Assembly: GCA_002812745.2 (NCBI GenBank)
Contig: NCSJ02000186.1
Coordinates: forward strand, 1-64,000
Direction: 5' to 3'
Length of the DNA stretch: 64,000 bases
Source of the DNA: Scytalidium lignicola
Taxonomy: Eukaryota; Ascomycota; Leotiomycetes
The position numbers and the translations under genes were made by a program. Of the stretch, positions 10,884 through 20,399 are shown piece after piece; position 1 is the first letter of the stretch; the number at the start of each line of letters is the position of its first letter. Under the pieces are notes generated by a model, which saw only the letters and a list, made by a program, of their open reading frames with translations, did not search any database and was not told the DNA's origin.

Positions 10884-12671
10884 ATGGATATTCCTCTAGT
10901 CCACATCAAAGGACCTTCATCGCAGACCTCTCTCCAGGAATATCCACCTGAAATGACTGACATCGAATCGGAGCCGCTTCTGCCACCGCGCACCACAGCA
11001 GATAGCAACAATACCACGCCCCATCATATCTCGAGGAGGATCGAAGACGACGTCATCCCCGAAACGGCAACTTTTGGTCGGAACCTGGGATGGGGTGGAG
11101 CATATATCCTCATCATCTCCCGCGTTATCGGGTCAGGTATCTTCGCCACACCTGGGAGCATTACCTCCTCCGTAGGTTCCATCGGCATCAGCCTTGTCCT
11201 CTGGGTTGCAGGAGCAATCCTCGCAGCTTGCTCCTTAGCCATATCCCTAGAATATGGATGTATGCTTCCAAGGTCCGGGGGCGATAAGGTATATCTGGAG
11301 TTCACGTACCAACATCCACAGTTCTTGGCGAGTACCTTGGTCGCTGCACAGGCTGTGCTCCTGGGGTTTACGGCGAGTAATTGCATCATCTTTGGCCGGT
11401 ATGTACTCTTCTCTCTGGGAGCTGAGGCTGGAGAATGGACGCAGAAGGCGTTAGCGGTTGGGTTATTGACAGCTATTACTATTGTGCATGGTATTTCTCT
11501 GAAAACGGGGATTTATATCCAGAATGCACTTGGATGGGTAAAGGTTTTCATCATCACCTGTATGGCTATGGCAGGCCTCTATGTCGTGCTGTTTCAACCA
11601 CAACATGCGTATGGAAAAGCTCCTGGGCTTAAGGTTTTTGAGTGGGACGAGCTGTGGAAGGATTCTGTATGGAGCTGGGGGGTTATTGCTCCCGCGTTGT
11701 TCAAAGTCTTCTACGCGTATGCTGGGCTCCAGAACGTCAACAATGTCCTTAATGAGGTTAAACACCCAGTTAAAACGCTTAAGTCGGTAGGGCCAGTAGC
11801 CCTGATCACGGTGGCTATCCTCTATCTGCTGGTCAATGTTGCTTATTTCATGGTCATTCCCATCGAGGATATCAAAGCAAGTAGAGAACTAATAGCAGGG
11901 CTGTTTTTCGAGAGAGTTTTTGGTCCTCGGTTTGGGCGATCTGTCTTGCCATTCGCTATTGCAATATCTGCCGCAGGCAATGTTATGGTTGTTACATTTG
12001 CATTGGTAAGTACTCCTGTTATGTCTAGGAGCAACTGTAAATGGTCATGCGCTGATACTTGCCATCCTAAAGGCAAGGGTGAATCAAGAGGTCGCCAGAC
12101 AAGGCTTTCTCCCTTGGGCAAAATTTCTCTCCTCTTCTCGACCTTTCAACACTCCGTTAGGTGGACTCATTGTACACTACATCCCGTCTTTACTCGTAAT
12201 AACTCTTCCACCTCCTGGAGACATCTATGCTTTTATCCTCGATGTTGAAGGCTATCCCGGACAGTTTTCGGCATTAGCTATTTCAGCTGGGCTCATTCTT
12301 TTAAGAAGACGCCGTCCAAATCTGAAGCGACCGTTCCAAGCATGGTTACCAGCTGTCTGGTTGAGAATTTTGGTTTCTGTGGCTTTGATAGGGGCTCCAT
12401 TCGTCAGACCTCGTGATGGAAAGGGGGATGTAAGTTTTTTCTACGCAACATACGCTATTGTTGGGGTTGGATTGTAAGTCATTACGCATATTATCAGGAC
12501 TTGAAGGAACAATCGCTAATAGAGAATTCTAGGATCATATCTGCTATGCTTTACTGGTATGTATGGTTTGTAGCTTTGCCTCGGTGGTATGACTACAGAA
12601 TCGAAGAGGAAGAAGCCGTGCTGGAAGATGGAACTACCATTACAATGTTGGTCCGAATTCACCAAAAGTAA
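10884..12671 (+). CDS. amino-acid permease, LAT family, methionine permease (MUP1)-like, 553 aa
   Basis: Three exons: 10884-12005, 12073-12473 and 12533-12671 (1,662 nt). Both introns start GTAAGT. The protein has a hydrophilic N-terminus of about 65 residues, then about 11-12 membrane helices beginning at NLGWGGAYILIISRVIGSGI. The GSGIFATPG motif is the unwound substrate-binding part of TM1 in APC-superfamily transporters. Later segments (LFKVFYAYAGLQNVNNVLNEVKHP) match the LAT branch typified by the yeast high-affinity methionine permease MUP1. It probably imports an amino acid at the plasma membrane; methionine is inferred from family only. The C-terminal tail is short and acidic (RIEEEEAVLEDG). 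The gene is intact and has normal codon use. Confidence 0.9.
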
Positions 12672-13257
12672 GATTAATTGTAGGGGACTAGTGACTAATT
12701 TGAATTGGTTTTGACATTAATGAATTGATGGGATGGATAGAATATTAGGAAATATATATGGTAATCTTAGGAGACTTAGTTAGGTTAGATATCAGCTCTT
12801 ATAGATGAGGTAATTGTAGGATATTAAATGCTTACTGAAGTTAATTTGGCATTGATTAGTTAACTTTATATCTAGGCTTGGTTCCATCCTCGAATCATAC
12901 TTATTCGGGACCAAGTTACCCCGCAGTAGAGTCCCAAGGCAAGCGTGGCAGCGTCAACTGCTTATTACACGACAAGAAACAAAGTAACAAGTAACAAGCA
13001 GAGAAACAAGCAGTCACGTAATTTGCAACATCACTTGCGTGATGACATCTGATAGCTATTGGTAATCACATCACACCATTGCTTTGAAATACGCTGCCGT
13101 TCGATGGATATAATACCGTTTCTCTTTCCAATAATCAGGTCTTGAAATGAATTCTTAGTTCTTGGCCTCTTGTAATGAGATATTTTCTTGAGCTATATGA
13201 TTGAGCTGTTTTTTCCTGTCAAAAATATTTAAACCCACATCACCAGAAACAATCAGA
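12672..13257. other. intergenic
   Basis: Spacer between the permease and the CmcJ-like gene. No feature recognised beyond the presumed promoter of the latter. Confidence 0.5.
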
Positions 13258-14285
13258 ATGGCCGCAACAGCCACACAGAAGCCTTTCGATCCGTTTGCAG
13301 CTCCCAATGAGGAGGCGATCCCTATTTCCCCAGTTCGTCAAACTTCAACTTATACTCCCCGCGATATAACCTCAACTCTCAATTATTTTCTGCCCAATGC
13401 TGATGGGTCGCCACCCAAACCCTCTTACGTTGGCCGTCCCGATTCATATGTCAGACCCGCAGATCCTCACGTTACCACCATCCATGACATTCGAGGATCC
13501 GAGGAGAAATACAGCTTGGACACAACGGGATTTCAGGTGGTCAAGCATACGAGCCAAGAGAAGGATTTTGTCGATGATGCAAAGATCAAAGACGTTTACT
13601 ATAAGGAGGTTGAAGACATCCTGAAGAAAGCGTAAGTATTTTACTCAAACTATCGTATCCTGAGTATCATAATATTTCGGGACAATTGAATAACTTGAAC
13701 ATTTAACTGGTATAACGGAGGAAAGAAAACTCAAAAACAAGGGTTAATTCGGTTTGAAACAGAACTGGAGCTCACAAAGTCTTCATATTCGACCACACCA
13801 TTCGCCGCGTTAGCCCCGCTCAAGACACACCATCCCTCCGTGGTCCTGTCCAACGTGTCCACATCGACCAATCCTATCGCGCAAGTCCTAACCGCGTGAA
13901 GCATCACCTCCCTGAAGAAGCTGAGAAGCTTCTTCAAGGCCGCTACCAAATAATCAACGTATGGCGACCCATCAAGACAATCTTAAAAGACCCCTTAGGC
14001 ATAGCCGAGGCCAACTCAGTCAGCGATAATGAGTTGGTTCCGATTGGACTCATCTATCCTGACCGAGAGGGCGAGACCTACGGTGTGAAGTATGCACCAC
14101 AGCATAAGTGGTACTACCTTAATGAGCATAGTCCTGAGGAAGCGCTACTAATCAAGTGTTTTGATTCGAAGACTAATGGGCGCGCGAGAAGGGTGCCTCA
14201 TTCTGCATTCACGGATAGGGAGAGGGAAGGTGAGGCCGCAAGGGAGAGCATTGAAGTGCGGGCTTTGGTTTTCAGTTCAAACTGA
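13258..14285 (+). CDS. CmcJ/AsaB/NvfI-family hydroxylase-desaturase-like protein, 298 aa
   Basis: Two exons, 13258-13631 and 13763-14285 (897 nt); intron GTAAGT...ACAG. The family signature is clear. An N-terminal TSTLNYFLPN-like lead is followed by HKVFIFDHTIRR and VHIDQSY, with the His-x-Asp expected of the metal-binding facial triad. Next come NVWRPIKT, then LVPIGLIYPDREGETYGVKYAPQHKWYYLNEHSPEEALLIKCFDS, and a final PHSAFTD...ESIEVRALVF. Members include fungal AsaB and NvfI and bacterial CmcJ, which act as iron/2-oxoglutarate-type oxygenases in secondary metabolism. Many fungal copies are orphan genes. There is no biosynthetic cluster around it, so the substrate is unknown. I start at 13258 because it sits in a good context and gives the usual family length. 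Confidence 0.88.
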
Positions 14286-14892
14286 GGATAGTGTATGATT
14301 CCTTGGGTTTAAATAATATAAATTCATCTTATGAATTAAGTTAGTTATGACAATGTAACATAATTAAATCTGATCAAGGAAGATGTTTTAAATGCTGGTG
14401 TGTATTTATCTTGAGATACTGATTAGTAATTATTCATGATGTATTTCTAGATTAGTCTTACCATATATCACGATTATTTATTCTTGGATAATGTAATACG
14501 TGGATGAAGATGGTTAAGTCTAGTTTATGGTCTGCGTCGCCATAGTTATCTAACCCCGAGCCAGATTCGCGTTTTTTTTATTGAAACTAATAAGCAAAGA
14601 TCAATACCTGAAAACTTTATTAGCTAAAAGGTATGGAGTAGATATATATATTGAATAGTATATATATGCCGAAAGGACCATAAGAGAAAGAGAAAGCAAT
14701 AAAGAGTTCAATGTTGACATTCTGACAACACATTTTATAACTATAGAATATGTTATAGCTGAAGCTTATTGGACCACGAACATGAATTAAAATTTTCCAA
14801 GCTAAAAATTATTGCCCAAAGACTGCAATTATGACTAGCTTATTCTATGACTGAGCAATCCCAGCCCAAAAATCTTTGCACGCACCGGTTTC
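14286..14892. other. intergenic, AT-rich
   Basis: No gene recognised. Confidence 0.5.
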
Positions 14893-14894
14893 TA

Positions 14895-15053
14895 TCCCCT
14901 CGGACCCCACTGTGCCATTATGCCACTTTTAGGGTCGTTGCCTTAGGCCTAAAATAATTCTCTGGATGTGTGATAGAAGGGAAGTTTTGGGTGGATAATA
15001 TTCCTAGACGTAGATTTTGCCTGGCGAGCTTAAGTGAATGGGGTCCGAGGGGA
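14895..15053. mobile_element. MITE, 159 bp, perfect 15-bp TIRs, TA target duplication (Tc1/mariner type)
   Basis: The left end TCCCCTCGGACCCCA (14895-14909) is an exact inverted copy of the right end TGGGGTCCGAGGGGA (15039-15053). Each end is flanked by TA (14893-14894 and 15054-15055), the target duplication made by Tc1/mariner/Pogo-type transposases. The interior has no ORF, so the element would be non-autonomous. The perfect, GC-rich termini inside AT-rich surroundings suggest a recent insertion or escape from RIP because of its small size. Confidence 0.85.
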
Positions 15054-15067
15054 TAACATAATGGTTT

Positions 15068-15133
15068 AGTTGAGTTGAGTGCACCTTAAAACTCACTCAA
15101 CTCAACTCACTCAACTCAACTCACTCAACTCAA
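15068..15133. repeat. inverted plus tandem repeat (14-bp unit, 3 copies)
   Basis: CTCACTCAACTCAA is repeated at 15092-15105, 15106-15119 and 15120-15133. An inverted copy, AGTTGAGTTGAGTG, lies at 15068-15081, so the locus can fold into a 14-bp hairpin. It starts 13 bp beyond the right end of the MITE. Confidence 0.85.
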
Positions 15134-15283
15134 CTCATTATATACACTAGCAGTGATTAATAATAGCACATCAAATAAACGCAACAAAGCAAGTTGAAAT
15201 ATGTCGTCATAAGAATAAAATGAAGTTGACTTACTAAACTTAGTCAAAATTCCCATATTTAATCCTATTCCAGCTCTCCTCCA

Positions 15284-16069
15284 GCACGTACTTACGCAAC
15301 CACCTTTCATCTCAGTCCCGGGAGCCTTCAACATTCGTGTTGTCTCGCGAACCCCAGGCGCAAAGAAGGGTCTAGTTTATCGCGCAGGCGAACTAGGCAT
15401 CATCACGCCTGAATGAAAACGGATTTTGGTGGAGCAGTATGGTGTCAAGACAATTTTTGATCTTAGGAAGTGTGTTGAACGAGAGAAACGTCCTAGCCCT
15501 GATATTCCAGGAGTAAACACAATTTGGATCCCGAACAGTTCTAATGTGGGTAACATGCAAAAGAAAACTATGCACTCATTAAATCCAGAAGACTTTATCG
15601 AGGATGGCGGCAAAAAAAGGGTTCGTCCAGATGTATACCAGTATATTGAATCTTTATAAAGACCTTTCAAGCAGATATTACTTCATTCGAGTAGAGATAT
15701 GACCGGTAGAGTTTTATTTCACTGTATAGGTACGTATTTCCGTGCATAACAATAGTGGAGAATTATAACCGATAGATGTTTACGACAGCTAGCAAAGATC
15801 ATACAAGAGTCTTAGCAGCTCTTATTCTTAGCCTAGAAGGTACAATTGCAAATGACTATGCTTTGACGAGGATCGGAGTGGAGCTTGCGAGAGAGCCATT
15901 ATTGGATTCAATTTTAGCACAAACTGGCCTTAAGCTTGACCAAGCAGGGATGCTTGAAATTTGTAGTACTTCTACAGGATCGATGATGAAATTTATTGAC
16001 ATGGTGAACAACAAGTGGGGAGGGATTGAAAGATTAATGGAGAAGGAACTGGGTCTTGCAGCTAAATAG
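15284..16069 (+). pseudogene. tyrosine-phosphatase-family (Y_phosphatase3-like) pseudogene, RIP-damaged
   Basis: The frame beginning near 15284 encodes QPPFISVPGAFNIRVVSR and then GLVYRAGELGIITPE, the N-terminal signature of fungal PTP3-type phosphatases. It continues with YGVKTIFDLRKCVEREK, and after an intron VLAALILSLEG, DYALTRIGVELARE and a typical C-terminus. Two in-frame stops interrupt it: TGA at 15414-15416 and TAA at 15657-15659. The catalytic loop, normally HCTAGKDRTG, reads ...TASKDHTR around 15785-15808. The invariant Arg of CX5R is His (CAT), one loop Gly is Ser (AGC) and another is Arg (AGA). Each change is explained by one G-to-A transition, as RIP makes. The gene cannot encode an active phosphatase. 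Confidence 0.88.
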
Positions 16070-17533
16070 ATAGAATCAATTAAGCTAACCTAGGGAGAGA
16101 AGAACTGTATAACTAGTAAAGCCTTCAATATGACTCAATGATATTAGGTAGCATCTTTAACATAACAATGTATCTGAGCATTCCTTTGTTGTTTTGTTAA
16201 GCATCATATACAGCATATAATATCTGAGCACAGTACAAACTTGTGTTTGATAAGTTACCTTACTATGGCTTATAGAGCGTAGGTGTGTCCTGTTCCTGGA
16301 ATAATAATTAATTACAGCTTATATTTAACTCTGATCTGGCCTAATGCAACTATATTTTATTTTAAGGTAATATAACACCAACTCATCCACGCCTCGATAA
16401 CATGTCGCAAGTCCGCGTTCCTTCAGAATTTTCCTTTTAAAAACAGAACCGAACTCTGAACGTTATAAACTCTAGTAGGATTGGCATCTTGGGACTGCTA
16501 TTGTGCGGTATGTTAGGGGCCTTTCTGTGGAGTCCAAATCGCCCAGAAATGCACGACTTCGTCGTCAACGAGAAGAGCTAGCAGATATCTAGTCGACCTA
16601 GAAGGGTAAAGAAAATGTAGGAGTTAACGGCGACGATCAATGCTACTATAGTTTCAGGTTATTGAGAAAGATACCGAATAAATAAAAGCCCTTTATGCTA
16701 AGGTTAGATCCAGAAGCGCCTTGTTCAGGGAAGGAAGAGAACATCAAGCAATGATAGAGAGCAATTGCTACGGCAAAACACAAACTAATCCGGAATGCAT
16801 CATTTCAACTACAAACCAACCTAGGTCGCGAGGTATGCTAGTGAGAACAAGAATCTAAGAGCTAGGAGATGATCTGTTCACTTAATGCTCTGTTTCCTGT
16901 GTATATCACCAGTACCGTCGTAATATTTGGTAGAAGTGCTGGCTATTCTTAGCAGACGAAGATGTTTGTAATAAGTCTTGACGAGTCTGATGCCTAAGCT
17001 ATTTAGCAGTCAGACTAACCGTGCGGTAGGCACATACTAGGAGCGCTATTGCAGCTTGAACAGTATCCTGAACTAAATTTTTCCATGAAGAAATTATAGA
17101 AGCTGGCTCCAAGCTTAATCTTTATAACTGTGTCAATACCATCCTCATTATTCCCTCACGCAACAGGGCTAGGAGTTAATATGAGGCTTAAAAATATTAT
17201 TGAAGATAACAAAGAACCCGTAGGAGACGTACTAGAGTGTCAGGCATGGTCATACTTCGGCCTCATATTCTGGAACAAGAAAGTAGCATATATGGCTGCA
17301 ATATAGGTAAATCAAATGGATGAAAATTGTTCTTATTTATGTAACCTAGCTGTTGCATATTTAGAGGCCCCAACTTGTATCTACTAATTATAATAGGAGT
17401 CTGAGGAATGAATAACGGATCATCATATCTTCACGAGAGGTCAAAGTAGTTGGTTATAGTTGGGCCACATTCTATCAATAACAATATTGTGCTAGCTTCA
17501 CTCTATAGATAATTCATAATTCATAACTATAAA
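16070..17533. other. intergenic / unrecognised relic
   Basis: No intact gene. Several short stretches (about 16440-16850 and 17150-17300) have coding-like composition with stops and may be an old gene or element remnant that I cannot identify. Confidence 0.4.
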
Positions 17534-17978
17534 TCACAAGCACCCACACGATTCAGCTGCCCAGACTCCATTGGTGAAATGCTTGCAATCCCCAAAGTTA
17601 CCAGCTATGTCGTAGGCATTGCACTCCGAATTCTTGCAGAACAACAAATTTGCTACAAATGTTAGCGTTACTTTCACTTTCTTTTCAAAGAAATTGCAGT
17701 AGCGAGTTGAAGAGATAATACTTACGCCCGCAAGTATCAAAGCACGAATCCGAAGTCACGAAGAGCATGCTAGATGCGCCAGCAGGTCCGCCAACTGCAG
17801 GTCCGCCAAGTTGTGCATAATTAGTACCAGCGTAGTCCTGGCAATTTGCATCCCAGTAGCTATTAACCTTGTTAGATTCCAGCTACCAGTCAAGAAGAAA
17901 TAGGTATCACAAGTTAACTTGTGCGCTTCCGAAAACGCCAAGTGGGAAAATAATGGCAGAGAGAGTACTGAAGAGCAT
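17534..17978 (-). CDS. small secreted cysteine-rich protein, 106 aa (effector candidate)
   Basis: Found only after splicing. Exons are 17978-17919, 17867-17726 and 17652-17534 (321 nt). Intron 2 is textbook: donor GTAAGT, branch GCTAAC, acceptor TTTGTAG. Intron 1 uses a weaker GTTAAC donor. The protein starts MLFSTLSAIIFPLGVFGSA, a good secretion signal with an AXA-like cleavage site. The mature part, about 87 residues, begins QVNSYWDANCQDYAGTNYA and ends ESCGCL. It has 8 cysteines (NC, SC, TC, FC, EC, DC, SC, CL), an even number that suits disulfide bonds. It is Gly/Ala/Asn-rich with no enzyme motif. It lies about 0.8 kb from the nested transposon, a common setting for fungal effectors. Function is unknown and host interaction is inference. 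The exact first-intron borders could be off. Confidence 0.72.
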
Positions 17979-18766
17979 TGCCGATATTGGATGAAAATCT
18001 GTAGATAATGTTTTCTTGTGAAACCTTAGATATAGTGTCTGAGGGTAATTGAACTGGTTGGATTTTACAGGAGAAATCTGATGAATTTATAATTAAAGTC
18101 GGGAGATCAGCAATATCAGGGAAACAGCACAGCCTCATGACTTCAAAGTGCATTCTGCCATGTTGGACCATTGATATTGCATACTGGGTTCTGAGCTGCT
18201 CAAGGTCATTCCGGATGCCTGTGTAAACATGCAATGCTTCCTCAGTGCTGACCACGAGATGAATACGAAGCGATTGTAACTTTATTAGGATGAGTACAAG
18301 CTGTCGTGTCACTCTGCAATGTCTGTAAGCTCATCTCAGGAATATTTTCTGGACGAATACTGAAGACCTGGTCGACCTCCCTTCTATAAGTTCACTAACG
18401 GGGTGGGTATCCCTCATGCATCGGTGCTCATATATGGATAAGCCTGTGCCAAATATTAGCTTTAGCCGCCAAACGGATGCATCAATTCGCCTGATACGAT
18501 GATTACTTCCCGGCTGATTTCTTTATGTAACCCCATCACCTAAAATGGGTCAGCAATGTGTATATAAGCGCATTACATATATAGTTTGTCACATTAGACG
18601 TCACGTTCAACCAAAAAAATTAGCTGAGTATAGTAATAGTACAAGGAATCAGCATCACTAACCTCAGTACTAGGCAAGATATCCTGGATAAACCTATTTT
18701 TGAGTCAGAGTTGCGATATATGCAAATTACGAAGGCCTGAGCTAATAAATCCCTGCCTGAGTTAGC
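17979..18766. other. intergenic / secreted-protein upstream region
   Basis: No gene supported. A 132-aa minus frame at 17914-18312 overlaps the first exon of the secreted protein and looks spurious. Confidence 0.5.
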
Positions 18767-18768
18767 TA

Positions 18769-18814
18769 CACGTGATCCCGGCAACTTTCCCACTCCGGCA
18801 ACTTTCCCACTTTT
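18769..18814 (+). repeat. left TIR of Fot1/Pogo-like element
   Basis: Pairs with 28236-28281, 43 of 46 positions matching. It includes a directly repeated CCGGCAACTTTCCCACT (18778-18794 and 18795-18811). Confidence 0.92.
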
Positions 18815-18845
18815 TGCCCTTGACCACTACACTTCAACCACTAAT

Positions 18846-19019
18846 ATGAAGGTCAACGAAGCTTCAATTCAAGAAGCAATTGTAGATTTGAAATCGCAAA
18901 AGAAGCCTAATTTTAAGGTTATAGCTAAAAAATATGGCCTTGAGTATACAACCCTTGTAAAGTGATATAGAGGTCAACATACTTCTATGGAGACTGCTAT
19001 GTCTATATACAAGCAACGT
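18846..19019 (+). pseudogene. Fot1/Pogo transposase, N-terminal part
   Basis: From the ATG at 18846 the frame reads an HTH-psq-type DNA-binding domain (EASIQEAIVDLKSQ, then FKVIAKKYGLEYTTLVK) and hits TGA at 18963-18965. An Arg codon CGA changed by C-to-T explains that stop. Coding sense continues (YRGQHTSMETA) to the retrotransposon insertion at 19019 and resumes after it at 26185 in the same frame, because the 5-bp duplication sits inside a codon pair. Confidence 0.85.
19015..19019. repeat. target-site duplication AACGT (left)
   Basis: Matches 26185-26189 on the other side of the LTR retrotransposon. Confidence 0.92.
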
Positions 19020-19373
19020 TGTTACAAAACTACGCCATCCAGGTCACTGGATAGCCCAGGGTAAGGTAGATGTTCAGGGACAACGGAAACGTGTGACACA
19101 CAAGCAAGCGACTAAGTCTAAGGTAGGGTCTAGTAATGTATTTAGGTTGAACACGAGGAGTCTACTTTCATGTTCTTACAATGTGCTTATATAGATAATG
19201 AAATACAGTTGGATCGCAGGATCCACAGATCCTCAGATCCTTATGGATCCTAAGATCCTAAGATCCCAGGATCCATGTCATATGACCTCTAACTGTTAAG
19301 TTCTTTGTGTACATCTGCTATGTACCGAGCCTCAGGCCTACACCAATTAGCTTGTTCAGTCAAACCCGTAACA
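19020..19373 (-). repeat. 3' LTR (left), 354 bp
   Basis: Same length as the right LTR. I count 18 differences between the two, all C/T or G/A transitions. It contains a 9-bp-arm palindrome near the TGTTAC end and a cluster of GATC(C) words. Confidence 0.93.
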
Positions 19374-19579
19374 TTATCCCCTTTCTACACTAGCGTCGCC
19401 TTAACGCTTAACTATCCTCATGAATGATCTAATTGTTCGTTAACTCCTTCTTTCTTTCTAATATACTACCAAAACGTTTGTATTCTAACAACATTGTTCT
19501 AGGAGAGAAAGGAAGATCAAGGAAACTAAAAGAGCAAGAAAATCTTGGAGATTACATTGATAATACTAGTTTCGAAATA

Positions 19580-20023
19580 ATGCCTTGCTCTTATTGCAAG
19601 AGAAAAGGCCTTTCTTGCAAAATGGCTTCTGACTCTTCTCGTTATGGTGAATGCGTCCGTAAAGGTTACAAGTGTAATAACGAGAATCTCCACATCTCCT
19701 CTTAAGCTTCCTATAAGCAAGAGCACGACTGGCTAGCCACTGAGAAAGAGAAAACAACCTAGATGTTAGTTAAAGGCATTGTCTGTCTAGTATACCTCAA
19801 GAAACAACAAGTCTTTCTTTATAAAAGAGCAGAAGAAATAGTTCATCATAACTTAAAGATACTAGACAAGCTAAATGCTAAGGAAGAGAAAGAAAGGCAA
19901 AGGAAACAAAATTCCTTACAAACCTCAAAGTCATGTTCTATTGACCTAAGTATAATTTCCTCCTTTATTGTCAACCTCTTCTTCTTTGACTTTGCAATTC
20001 CATTACCTGGAAATCCATTCTAA
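19580..20023 (+). pseudogene. reverse-strand accessory ORF of the LTR element: Zn2Cys6-like cluster plus coiled coil
   Basis: On the strand opposite gag-pol, between pol and the 3' LTR, a frame of about 148 codons starts MPCSYCKRKGLSCKMASDSS. The pattern is C-x2-C-x6-C, then a loop, then Y-x2-C-x6-C. This is a fungal binuclear zinc-cluster spacing with the fourth Cys replaced by Tyr, a TGT-to-TAT (G-to-A) change. Two stops (19703-19705 and 19760-19762, TAG possibly from CAG) precede a Lys/Glu-rich coiled-coil-like segment (AEEIVHHNLKILDKLNAKEE). I remember similar Cys-cluster/coiled-coil ORFs in fungal gypsy elements but know no assigned function. It might regulate element transcription; that is conjecture. 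Confidence 0.6.
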
Positions 20024-20399
20024 GATAAGCTTGGTAATATACTTCTAGTAACTCTTCATAACTTATAAGATTAGAAGTAAGTTCTTATCTATTCTCACTT
20101 TCTGGATATCTTATCTATTTAACTAAGTATTGTAGTTTCTTATAATACATCTTATAACTAATGATTCTTTCAACTTTATATTCTCTTTCCAGATTAACTT
20201 CTTCTAACATTGGTATTTAAGTGTTTTCAAGTGTTAATTCAAGAAGTAAAACATAGAAAACAAGATATATCTTAATTACTACTGGTAATTTCAATTTATA
20301 TATTAAAAGTCTATAAACTTCTTCGATTTCATACAGTCTTATCTTTACCTAGTCTAGTTTATCATTTAATCTTGTTGTTTTAATGTTTTTTCTAAGAAG

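Noticed and set aside
17914..18312. 132-aa minus-strand frame
   Set aside because: Overlaps the signal-peptide exon of the secreted protein in another frame and has no domain.
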